Part shown: positions 35,920 through 46,044 of the stretch, in pieces
Position numbering within the stretch: the stretch's first letter is position 1
How the letters are laid out: the number at the start of each line of letters is the position of its first letter
From: Bradyrhizobium manausense
GTDB taxonomy: Bacteria > Pseudomonadota > Alphaproteobacteria > Rhizobiales > Xanthobacteraceae
Assembly: GCF_018129685.1 (NCBI RefSeq)
Contig: NZ_JAFCLG010000001.1
Coordinates: 62,001 to 126,000 of the forward strand
Direction of reading: 5' to 3'
Length of the DNA stretch: 64,000 bases
The notes under the pieces: model-generated
What the model saw: the letters and a program-made list of their open reading frames with translations, nothing else
Database searches by the model: none
What the model was told of the DNA's origin: nothing
Position numbers and translations under genes: made by a program

Positions 35920-36243
35920 ATTGCGGCGCTGGAACGCTCCAAACGTCTTTCATAGTAGCGGCTGCGGAATGCTTCTCCGCAGCCGGGCTTGCGTCGCTTA
36001 CACTTGTGCGTAAGCGCCTGATGGCGCGTGTTTTTCAATGACTTGACACCCCCCCGGTCGATAGCCACCTAATGTCGGCGGCGAGCGAGAATTCTGTTCA
36101 AGATTCGCCTCAGTTCCGATCCGGCAAGCCCGGTCCAACCTTCGAATGGTAGACCGGTTTTGTGGATCACCTCGGCACCTTGTGGCGGTTGCGCATGACA
36201 GACGCGGGCTGCGTGCGAGGGGGCAAAGCAAAAGGAAAAGGCC
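35920..36243. other. 324-bp gap between clpX and lon
   Basis: It holds a hairpin after clpX (35960-35984) and, about 200 bases ahead of lon, TTGACA at 36043-36048 in the sequence CTTGAC followed 21 bases later by CTAATGTCGG (36069-36078). This resembles an alphaproteobacterial heat-shock promoter but with too long a spacer. No gene is seen. Confidence 0.45.
35960..35984 (+). terminator. Hairpin after clpX (possible terminator)
   Basis: GGCTGCGGA and TCCGCAGCC form a 9-bp perfect stem with a 7-base loop, 40 bases after the clpX stop. No U-tract follows. Confidence 0.5.
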
Positions 36244-38667
<2,424 letters not shown>

Positions 38668-38692
38668 GATCGCAGATTGAAAAGATGATAAG

Positions 38693-38717
38693 ACGGCGCC
38701 TTCGGGCGCCGTTTTTG
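38693..38717 (+). terminator. Rho-independent terminator of lon
   Basis: ACGGCGCC-TTCG-GGCGCCGT with a stable UUCG tetraloop, directly followed by TTTTTG, 25 bases after the lon stop. Confidence 0.93.
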
Positions 38718-38737
38718 TTTTGGGGAAGGAGATGGCG

Positions 38738-39142
38738 ATGCAAGTCGACGGGCAATGCCATTGCGGCAACATCACCTTCGAAGCCGAGGTCGATCCTGAG
38801 GCGGTCTCGGTCTGTCACTGCCGCGATTGCCAGACCCTGACGGGCTCTCCGTTCCGGGTCACCGCGATCTGCGCGGCTGCCGACGTCAAGCTCACCGGCG
38901 GCACGCCCAAGGTTTACGGCAAGCGTGGCGATAACGGCCGGATGCGCTTCCAGCACTTCTGCGGCGACTGCGGTTCCCCGCTGTTCACCAGCGGCGAGGG
39001 CGACCAGGCCGACGATTGGGGCATCCGCTGGGGCTCGATCCGCCAACGCGACCAATTGCGGCCCGCTAGGCAGATCTGGTGCCAGTCGGCCGCAGTCTGG
39101 ATCGACGCGGTACCGCTGCTGCCGGGGAGGCCTGGGGATTGA
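38738..39142 (+). CDS. GFA / CENP-V family zinc protein
   Basis: The 134-residue protein has the GFA fold zinc ligands: CHCGNITFE near the start, VCHCRDCQTLTGSPF, and CGDCGSPLFTSG, giving structural and site-type Cys sets. Family members were named after glutathione-dependent formaldehyde-activating enzyme, but most have unknown reactions. ATG 38738 has AAGGAG seven bases upstream, which favours it over the ATG at 38732. The gene sits just after the lon terminator and upstream of tRNA-Val on the opposite strand. Confidence 0.86.
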   Translation: MQVDGQCHCGNITFEAEVDPEAVSVCHCRDCQTLTGSPFRVTAICAAADVKLTGGTPKVYGKRGDNGRMRFQHFCGDCGSPLFTSGEGDQADDWGIRWGSIRQRDQLRPARQIWCQSAAVWIDAVPLLPGRPGD

Positions 39143-39184
39143 GGGCAGACTTGGCAAGCCATAGCCCGCGAAGCGGGCGAAGGC

Positions 39185-39261
39185 TGGTGGGCGGTCACGG
39201 ATTCGAACCGCGGACCCTCTCGGTGTAAACGAGATGCTCTAACCAGCTGAGCTAACCGCCC
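39185..39261 (-). tRNA. tRNA-Val (anticodon UAC)
   Basis: On the minus strand the acceptor GGGCGGT pairs with ACCGCCC, followed by encoded ACCA. The D-arm TAGCTCAGCTGGTTAGAGC, anticodon arm CTCGT-TTACACC-GAG with TAC, and T-loop GGTTCGAATCC are standard. Length is 77 nucleotides including CCA. Confidence 0.96.
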
Positions 39262-39390
39262 CACGGCGCCTCTTTAGCGCCACGGCGGGGGGAGGAGCAA
39301 GAGGCGGCCTCGTCACAAAGCCGCACTCATTTGACCGCTTGGTGGGCGGCCGGCGTGGTATCACCCGCTGGCAAAATCGGAGAGGCTCCC

Positions 39391-40251
39391 ATGCAACAGC
39401 CCAGCGGACACGAGCAGAACGCCGACCAGATCGCCTATTGGAACGGCCCCAGCGGCCAGCGTTGGGCCGATCGTCATGACGCGCAGGAGAACCTGCTCGG
39501 GCCGATCGCCGACGTGCTGATCGACCGTGCCAGGCCCAGGCCGGGCGAGCGCGTTCTCGATGTCGGCTGCGGCTCGGGGGCGACGACCTTTGCATTCGCG
39601 AAAGCCGTGGCGCCTGACGGCTTCGCGCTCGGCCTCGATGTGTCCGAGCCGATGCTGTCGCAGGCGCGCGCGTTTGCACCCAAGGGGCTGCCGCTCGATT
39701 TCGTTTTGGCGGATGCGACGGTACATCCGTTCGAGCCGGCGAGTTTTGATCTGCTCGCCTCGCGCTTCGGCGTGATGTTCTTCGCCGATCCGGTCGCGTC
39801 CTTTACCAATCTCCGCCGCGCGCTGAAGCCGACCGGGCGACTCGCTTTCGTCTGCTGGCGCGAGCCGAAGGAAAACCCGTGGATGATGGCGCCGCTGATG
39901 GCGGTCTACAAGCACGTGCCGAAGATGCCGCCGGTCGGGCCGGAAGAGCCGGGCCCGTTCGCGTTTGCGTCAGAGGAGCGTGTGACGCGCATCCTGAAAG
40001 GCGCAGGCTTCGCTGACGTGGCAATGGAGCCGCACAATCTTCCGATGGACATTGCCATCGGCGGCGGTCTCGATGCTGCCGTCGATGGCTCGCTCCAGAT
40101 CGGTCCTGCCAGCCGCGCGCTGCAGGGGCACCCGCCGGAGACGGTCGCGGCCGCCAAAGCCTCGATCCGCGAGGCGCTCGCGCCGTTCCTGAAAGGGCAG
40201 AGCGTGGCGCTGCAGGGCGCGATCTGGATCGTGACGGCGAAGGCGGGGTAG
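39391..40251 (+). CDS. Class I SAM-dependent methyltransferase
   Basis: The 286-residue methyltransferase has a Rossmann fold with motif I RVLDVGCGSGATTFAFA, followed by LGLDVSEPMLSQARAFA, DATVHPFEPASFDLLASRFG and FTNLRRALKPTGRLAFVCWR. This is the Methyltransf_11/25 type, and the WREPKENPW segment resembles UbiE-like proteins. The acceptor is not predictable. ATG 39391 is chosen; the frame extends upstream to 39331 without conserved sequence. It is a stand-alone gene between tRNA-Val and the CDF exporter. Confidence 0.85.
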   Translation: MQQPSGHEQNADQIAYWNGPSGQRWADRHDAQENLLGPIADVLIDRARPRPGERVLDVGCGSGATTFAFAKAVAPDGFALGLDVSEPMLSQARAFAPKGLPLDFVLADATVHPFEPASFDLLASRFGVMFFADPVASFTNLRRALKPTGRLAFVCWREPKENPWMMAPLMAVYKHVPKMPPVGPEEPGPFAFASEERVTRILKGAGFADVAMEPHNLPMDIAIGGGLDAAVDGSLQIGPASRALQGHPPETVAAAKASIREALAPFLKGQSVALQGAIWIVTAKAG

Positions 40252-40296
40252 AGCGCTCGCTGCTCTGTCGACCGTCATTGGAGATGGAAGCGCCCC

Positions 40297-41265
40297 TCAC
40301 ACAACATCGTCCGGCGCGAGCGCGCAGCCATTGTCCGGATGGGTCTCGACCTGGAGCGTGGTGTGGCCAATGCGGAACGATGTCTTCAGCTGCTTTGCCG
40401 TCTCCATCAGAAACGCATCGGCGGTGCCGGCGGGCATGACCAGGTGACATGTGAGCGCGGTCTCGGTCGTGGAGATCGGCCAGACATGGAGATCGTGGAT
40501 CGCGGAGACGCCCGGCCGCGCCAGCAGGAACGCCTTGACCGCGGCGAGGTCGGTGCCCTTCGGCGCTGCCGCCATCGACATGTCGATCGACCCGCGCAGG
40601 AGGCTGGTCGTGCCCCACAGGATGCTGGCGCAGATGACGAGGCTGGTGATGGGGTCGAGCCATAGCCAGCCGGTCCAGATGATCAGCGCCGCCGAGACGA
40701 CGACGCCGAGCGAGACCGCCGCGTCGGCCGCCATGTGCAGGTACGCGCCCTCGATGTTGATGTCGTCCTTGCGGCCGCGCGCGAACAGCATCGCGGTAAA
40801 GCCGTTGATGAGGATGCCGATGCCGGCGACTGCCATCACGGTGACGCCCGCGACCGGCTCGGGTTCGCGCAGCCGCAGGATCGCCTCCCAGCCGATCGCG
40901 CCGGTTGCGACCAGCAGGAACACGGCATTGGCGAGCGCCGCCAGAATCGTGGAGGCACGGAAACCATAGGTGAAGCGGCCGCTTGGCGCGCGACGCGCCG
41001 CGATCGAGGCCCCCCAGGCAACGACCAGGCCGAGCACGTCGGACAGATTATGGCCGGCGTCGGCGAGCAGGGCGGTCGAGTTGCCGAGATAGCCGTAGAC
41101 AGCCTCGGCCACGACCAGCGCCGTGTTGAGCGTGATGCCGATGGCGAATGACTTGCCGAAACTGGCCGGCGCATGCACATGCGCGTGGCCGTGATCATGA
41201 CCGTGCCCATGATCATGCGCATGGCCGGCATGGTCATGATGACCGTGATGATCGTGGCTACTCAA
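40297..41265 (-). CDS. Cation diffusion facilitator (CzcD/ZitB-like zinc or cobalt exporter)
   Basis: The 322-residue exporter has a very His-rich N-terminus (HDHHGHHDHAGHAHDHGHG), six membrane helices and a cytoplasmic C-terminal domain. The transport-site residues are visible as LLADAGHNLSDVLG in helix 2 and HMAADAAVSLG in helix 5. Such proteins exchange Zn2+, Co2+ or Cd2+ for protons. The TTG start at 41265 follows GGGGAG at good spacing, and no ATG fits the conserved N-terminus. It starts inside what was the end of a CzcA-type gene, two bases beyond its stop. Confidence 0.92.
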   Translation of the reverse strand: MSSHDHHGHHDHAGHAHDHGHGHDHGHAHVHAPASFGKSFAIGITLNTALVVAEAVYGYLGNSTALLADAGHNLSDVLGLVVAWGASIAARRAPSGRFTYGFRASTILAALANAVFLLVATGAIGWEAILRLREPEPVAGVTVMAVAGIGILINGFTAMLFARGRKDDINIEGAYLHMAADAAVSLGVVVSAALIIWTGWLWLDPITSLVICASILWGTTSLLRGSIDMSMAAAPKGTDLAAVKAFLLARPGVSAIHDLHVWPISTTETALTCHLVMPAGTADAFLMETAKQLKTSFRIGHTTLQVETHPDNGCALAPDDVV

Positions 41266-41267
41266 TT

Positions 41268-41432
41268 CTAGCGCTCCCCGGACGCGGCCAAATCAGGCGC
41301 CATTGTAGGCGCGTCTGCGTCACGGCGGAACAGCAGGTAAAGCGCCGGCAGTACCAGAAGCGTCAGCCCGGTCGAAGAGATCATGCCACCGATCACCACG
41401 GTCGCGAGCGGCCGCTGCACGGCACCGGAACA
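41268..41432 (-). pseudogene. 3' remnant of a CzcA-type RND heavy-metal pump gene
   Basis: Reading the minus strand down to the TAG at 41268-41270 gives about 50 residues that match the last helix of CzcA/CusA pumps: VQRPLATVVIGGMISSTGLT then LLVLPALYLLFRRD and a polar tail. The rest of the roughly 1,040-residue pump is missing; homology stops near 41430 and unrelated sequence follows. It sits immediately upstream of the CDF gene, so a czcA-czcD-like operon was probably cut by a deletion or insertion. Confidence 0.8.
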
Positions 41433-42057
41433 TGGTATCGAGGCGCGCTTCAGATCAGGCTGCTCGATCTGGCGACCCGGGAACTCGGCATCTCTGCTTC
41501 CATCTGTCGCAGGACTTCGATCTCCGCGTGAGAGTTCTTGCGGCCTGCGGCCTCTCGTCGCGCACCGATGAGATCTCGCAGCGCTGGACGGACATCCATC
41601 TCAAGCGCGCCATTTTGAGCACCGCTGCCGGGGACATGACTGCCATGAGCGTCGCCTGCAGGCTGCCCCAGCTCTCCAGCCAGCCGGGTCAATTGCATCC
41701 GGAAATCGCGGTCACGCGGACACTTGGAGACATTTGAATTCTCGAACTGCTTGGGGGCTCGATCCAGTTCGATCACAAACATGATATCGGGGAGGTTATT
41801 GCAACAATGTTACACGAGGGAACTTGACGATCGCATCGATGGTCCCGCTTCGGTGCTCTGACCATCAGAGGCAACTTCGCCTTCGCATGCCGAACATAAT
41901 TGATATGCTATAGGCCTGTGATGGCCCAGCTGCGACGCATCAACGCTACGACATTTATTGCACCTCGGCGGGAATATTCTTGCAGCACATTTGTATTGGA
42001 GATTTCCGACCCCCTCCCTCAGGTTCACTTGTACAGACGAGAAGCAGCGCCGCCTTA
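41433..42057. other. Roughly 625-bp region without a convincing gene
   Basis: It is bounded by the CzcA remnant and the GT2 gene. A 110-codon minus-strand frame (41450-41782) is open but matches nothing I recognise and lacks a ribosome site. From about 41780 to 42000 the DNA becomes AT-richer (ACATAATTGATATGCTATAGG) and probably holds the promoter of the GT2 gene. It could be scar tissue of the rearrangement that removed the pump. Confidence 0.55.
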
Positions 42058-43038
42058 ATGACTGTGCAACCGGTCTCCTTAACGGCGATTATTCTGACCT
42101 TGAATGAGGAGCCTCACCTCGAGCGAGCCATTCAATCGATCAGCAATATCGCAGAACGTGTTTTTGTCGTCGATTCTGGCTCAACAGATCGAACCGTCGA
42201 TATCGCACGCCGGATGGGCGCTGACGTCGTGGATCATCTGTTCGTCAATCAGGCGTACCAATTCCAGTGGGCGCTCGATAACCTGCCTATTGAAAGTGAC
42301 TGGATCCTGCGCCTGGATGCCGACGAGGTGCTGACGCCCGGGCTCGCTGCGGAAATCGCGAACCGGCTACCCTCGTTGCCATCAGACGTGACGGGAGTCG
42401 TCCTGAAGCTGCGCTATATATTCCAGAACCAGAAGATAAATTTCGGCGGCCGGGGACTGCGTCTGCTGCGAATCGTGCGCAGAGGAAAATCCGCGGTCGA
42501 GCCTCGCTGGATGGACGAGCACCTGGTGGTGACGAGCGGCCGCATCGTGACGTTCTCTGGAGAGATGTTCGATCACAATCTCAAGGACCTCACCAGTTTC
42601 GTCAAAAAACACAACGGCTACGCGACGCGTGAGGCCATCCAGCTCATGCTCGAGCGATACCCGAATTCGGATGCGAATGATGCCGCCATCCGCGGCGGCG
42701 TAACCAGGCAGGCAAGACTCAAGCAATTGCTGCGCGACAAGATCTACAATCGACTCCCGCTTTCGGTTGGGCCGATTGCGTATTTCCTGTATCGCTACGT
42801 TCTATTGCTTGGGTTCCTCGATGGGCGGAAGGCGCTCACATATCATCTGCTGCAGGGATTGTGGTATCGCTTCCTGGTCGCCGCCAAAGCGCTGGAATAT
42901 GATCGTTCCATCAGCAAAATCACCGACTACGGCGATCGGATCGAGTTGCTCGGGAAGCTGACCGGCCACAACATCGCGCTTTACGAGAAAGCGGAGAAAT
43001 ACGCAGGTCCCTCCCGGGACTTGGAGCGTCCCAAGTGA
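42058..43038 (+). CDS. Glycosyltransferase family 2
   Basis: The 326-residue GT-A glycosyltransferase starts with LTAIILTLNEEPHLERAIQS and has the nucleotide-sugar motif VVDSGSTDRTVDIA and the DxD-like RLDADEVLTP. The C-terminal half includes PLSVGPIAYFLYRYVLLLGF, a likely membrane-associated helix, as in lipopolysaccharide core or O-antigen side-chain transferases of the KdtX/WaaE type. ATG 42058 is chosen although the frame extends to 41980. Its stop overlaps the next start by four bases. It is somewhat AT-richer than its neighbours, so later acquisition is possible. Confidence 0.87.
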   Translation: MTVQPVSLTAIILTLNEEPHLERAIQSISNIAERVFVVDSGSTDRTVDIARRMGADVVDHLFVNQAYQFQWALDNLPIESDWILRLDADEVLTPGLAAEIANRLPSLPSDVTGVVLKLRYIFQNQKINFGGRGLRLLRIVRRGKSAVEPRWMDEHLVVTSGRIVTFSGEMFDHNLKDLTSFVKKHNGYATREAIQLMLERYPNSDANDAAIRGGVTRQARLKQLLRDKIYNRLPLSVGPIAYFLYRYVLLLGFLDGRKALTYHLLQGLWYRFLVAAKALEYDRSISKITDYGDRIELLGKLTGHNIALYEKAEKYAGPSRDLERPK

Positions 43039-43820
43039 ATATCATCATCAACGCCGACGACTTCGGCCTCTCCGACGAAACCGTCGCGGCCACGGCAGAG
43101 TGCTTCAGGGCGGGAGCGCTGACGAGTGCGACGATCATGGCGAAAATGCCGGGATCGACATCAGCCATATCGTTTGCGCGGGCGCATCCCGAGTTCAGCT
43201 TTGGTGTCCACCTCACGTTCGCGGCGGAGTCCGAAAGCTCGAAAGAAACTGCCGTCGCCGACCCGCGCCTCGTGCCGACTCTCGCTCATCCCGACGGCCG
43301 GCTCCGGCCGACGCCGATCGTCCGCCTTCTCGCGCTACAGGGGCGCATCCCCATCCACGAAATCGTGACCGAAGCCAGCGCGCAAATCGGCCTGCTGCGG
43401 GACATGGGAGTGCCTCTGTCTCATGTCGACTCCCACGGTCACCTGCACAAGTTCGCGCCGTTCCGGCGCGCGCTGGCGACGGTCCTGCCGCGGTTCGAAA
43501 TCCGAAAGGTTCGCGGCGTTCAGGACATCTACCTGAAGAAGCCGTACACCAGCCCCACTTACTGGTTCGGAAGCTATTGGGGGCGCGATCTTGCCCGGAG
43601 ATACAAGACCACGGACCATTTCTTCATGCCGACCAGCAGCAGCGAACATGCCGGGTGGGGCCCAAAGCTGCTGAAGAGGCTTTCAGGAAATGCCATCGAG
43701 GTCGGCGTTCACCCGGGCCACGACGAGGCTTGGCGAAAAGCCGAGTGGGCCGACACCGTCGAGTTTGCAACTCTTGCGGTCGCGGGCGGGCACCGGCTGA
43801 CAACTTGGAATGACATCTGA
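43035..43820 (+). CDS. YdjC/ChbG family carbohydrate deacetylase
   Basis: The 261-residue protein belongs to the YdjC family, which removes acetyl groups from amino sugars such as chitobiose. The metal-site residues are present in INADDFGLSDETV at the N-terminus, FGVHLTF, and SHVDSHGHLHKF. GTG 43035 overlaps the GT2 stop (GTGA), so the two are translationally coupled. This suggests the sugar chain made with the GT2 enzyme is deacetylated, or its acceptor is. Similar GT/YdjC pairs occur in hopanoid and lipid A modification loci (family knowledge). Exact substrate unknown. Confidence 0.87.
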   Translation: MNIIINADDFGLSDETVAATAECFRAGALTSATIMAKMPGSTSAISFARAHPEFSFGVHLTFAAESESSKETAVADPRLVPTLAHPDGRLRPTPIVRLLALQGRIPIHEIVTEASAQIGLLRDMGVPLSHVDSHGHLHKFAPFRRALATVLPRFEIRKVRGVQDIYLKKPYTSPTYWFGSYWGRDLARRYKTTDHFFMPTSSSEHAGWGPKLLKRLSGNAIEVGVHPGHDEAWRKAEWADTVEFATLAVAGGHRLTTWNDI

Positions 43821-43844
43821 GGTCGTGCGGCGTCCGCGACCTGC

Positions 43845-45092
43845 CTATGCCCGTTCCTCCCAGATCATCGCCAGATGCACGATGGTCTGAACCGCCTTCT
43901 CCATGTCCTGCCGGCTCACCCATTCCAGGCGCGAGTGAAACGCGTGCTCGCCGGCAAAGATGTTGGGGCAGGGCAGGCCCATGAAGGACAGCCGCGAGCC
44001 GTCGGTGCCACCACGGATCGCCGTGCGCATCGGACGCAAGCCGGCTCGGCGGATCGCCTCGATGGCGTATTCAAGGATGTGCGGGTGGCGGTCGATCACC
44101 TGCTTCATGTTGCGGTACTGCTCGCGCACCTCGAACTTGTAGGTCGAGCGCGGATAGTCCTTCATGACGTCCTTGACGATGCCCTCGAGCAGGGCCTCCT
44201 TCTCCTTCAGCCCTTCCTCGGTGAAGTCGCGGACGATGAAGGAGAGGGTTGCCTGCTCCAGCGCGCCTTCGATGCCGACCGGATGCAGGAAGCCTTGCTT
44301 GCCCGAGGTCGTCTCCGGCGAGCAGCCCTCCTTCGGCAGACGCTCGACGATGGCGGCCGCGATCTTGATCGCGTGCTCCATCTTGCCCTTGGCGTAGCCG
44401 GGGTGGGCGCTGACGCCGGTGATGGTGATGGTGGCGCCGTCGGCCGAGAAGGTCTCGTCCTCGACCGAGCCTGCGCTTTCGCCGTCCATGGTGTAGCCGA
44501 AATCGGCGCCCAGCTTCTTGATGTCGACATTGTCGACGCCGCGGCCGATTTCTTCGTCGGGCGTGAACAGGATCTTGATGGTGCCGTGCTTCACATCGGG
44601 ATTGTTGATGAAGAAGTACGCGGCATCCATGATCTCGGCGACACCGGCCTTGTTGTCGGCTCCCAACAGCGTGGTGCCGTCGGAGGTGACGATGTCGTTG
44701 CCGATCTGGTTCTTCAGCGCAGGATGTTCAGCGAAGCGGATCACCTGACTGGTGTCGCCGACCAAAGTGATGTCGCCGCCGCGATAGTTCTTCACGACCT
44801 GCGGTTTCACATCCTTGCCGGTGACGTCGGGCGAGGTGTCCATGTGCGAGCAGAAGCAGATCACCGGCACCTTCTTGTCGGTGTTGGCCGGGATGGTCGC
44901 ATAGACGTAGCCGTAATCGTCGAGATGGGCGTCCGCGACACCCATGGCCTTCAGCTCGGTGACGAGCACACGGCCGAGATCTTTCTGCTTCTCGGTCGAG
45001 GGTGAGGCCGGTGAATTCGGATCGGACTGGGTGTCGATGGTGACGTAGCGCAGGAAGCGCTCGGTCACGGTATGCGTGAAGGTCAGGGACAT
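43845..45092 (-). CDS. pepT: Peptidase T (tripeptidase)
   Basis: The 415-residue M20B metallopeptidase removes N-terminal residues from tripeptides in the cytosol. The dizinc ligands and catalytic residues are seen in CFCSHMDTSPDV, LLGADNKAGVAEI, FTPDEEIGRG, MDGESAGSVE and GEHAFHSRLEW. The length is standard. ATG 45092 starts MSLTFTHTVTERFLRYV. It lies 114 bases downstream of the HU gene on the same strand and is convergent with the YdjC gene. Confidence 0.95.
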   Translation of the reverse strand: MSLTFTHTVTERFLRYVTIDTQSDPNSPASPSTEKQKDLGRVLVTELKAMGVADAHLDDYGYVYATIPANTDKKVPVICFCSHMDTSPDVTGKDVKPQVVKNYRGGDITLVGDTSQVIRFAEHPALKNQIGNDIVTSDGTTLLGADNKAGVAEIMDAAYFFINNPDVKHGTIKILFTPDEEIGRGVDNVDIKKLGADFGYTMDGESAGSVEDETFSADGATITITGVSAHPGYAKGKMEHAIKIAAAIVERLPKEGCSPETTSGKQGFLHPVGIEGALEQATLSFIVRDFTEEGLKEKEALLEGIVKDVMKDYPRSTYKFEVREQYRNMKQVIDRHPHILEYAIEAIRRAGLRPMRTAIRGGTDGSRLSFMGLPCPNIFAGEHAFHSRLEWVSRQDMEKAVQTIVHLAMIWEERA

Positions 45093-45206
45093 TTCTGGTC
45101 AAACCACCGGGGCTTTGGAAACAGGTCTTGGCAAGCAGCCGGTATACCAGAAAAGCGCGCCGCGTTGCGGCCGGGCTGGGCGGATCATACGCAAAGGACC
45201 GAGCGC

Positions 45207-45521
45207 TCAGATCGCTTCCTTGAGTTCCTTGACCGGACGGAACGCGACCTTCTTGCTGGCCTTGATGTGGATTGCCTCACCGGTGGCAGGATTACGGCCG
45301 GTGCGGGCCGCCCGCTTGCGGACCTGGAGGATGCCTAGGCCGACGATGCGGACTCGGTCGCCTTTTTTGAGGTGCTTGGCGATCAAATCGACCATGTCGG
45401 TCAGGACGGCCTCGGCGTGCTTCTTCGAGAGGTCCTGGCTTTCGGCGATGTCGGCCGCCAGATGCTTGAGCGTGATCGTGGCTGGCGCCGCTGCCTTCTT
45501 CGCCGAATCCTTCTTAGCCAT
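45207..45521 (-). CDS. HU family DNA-binding protein
   Basis: The 104-residue HU/IHF-fold protein has a Lys- and Ala-rich N-terminal extension (MAKKDSAKKAAAPATITLKH), the dimer core AEAVLTDMVDLIAKHLKKGD, the conserved VGLGILQVRKRAARTGRNP arm with the tip Pro, and the ending ASKKVAFRPVKELKEAI. It bends and compacts DNA. ATG 45521 follows GGAGG with 8-base spacing. In many alphaproteobacteria an HU gene directly follows lon; here they are 6.5 kb apart on opposite strands, so this may or may not be that orthologue. Confidence 0.92.
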   Translation of the reverse strand: MAKKDSAKKAAAPATITLKHLAADIAESQDLSKKHAEAVLTDMVDLIAKHLKKGDRVRIVGLGILQVRKRAARTGRNPATGEAIHIKASKKVAFRPVKELKEAI

Positions 45522-45765
45522 GTCCTGGCCTCCTCGGGTGTCGTGCGGAGCCTGCCGGCTCCCAAACTGCCAAGTTCCCGCAGGCGTAGACGATTCGGGA
45601 TGCGACTGACTATGCCGCCATCCCGGAAGCTGGATTTTCGCTGGATTTCTCAGACAAATCCTCGCGTTCCGCGGGTCCCGGGGAAGCGGAACGAGCGAGC
45701 TGCGGCGCGATGCCGTCAACCGGGCTGAGGATATTCACTTAAGTTTTTGAAGATATTGCCAAAAA

Positions 45766-45842
<77 letters not shown>

Positions 45843-46044
45843 GTGACGCGTCTATGTCCGCGCGGAACGAGGGGGGACTTAAAGGGGGGACATGGTGAAG
45901 TCAAGGACGTTGCGTTCACGGGGCTAAACCTGGTGCGGAGCAGGGCGGGACCGTATCGCTACGGCCAGGACCGCTGCCAGCGGGCTTCGAATCAATCAAT
46001 GGTGTTACAAGCTCCACAGGCAAATTCTCGGGGGGACATCAGGC

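Noticed and set aside
41450..41782. 110-codon minus-strand frame near the pump relic
   Set aside because: No family, no ribosome site, and located in a probable rearrangement scar; kept only as unassigned DNA.
43875..45005. 376-codon plus-strand frame
   Set aside because: It is antisense to pepT, which has every metal ligand and standard length.
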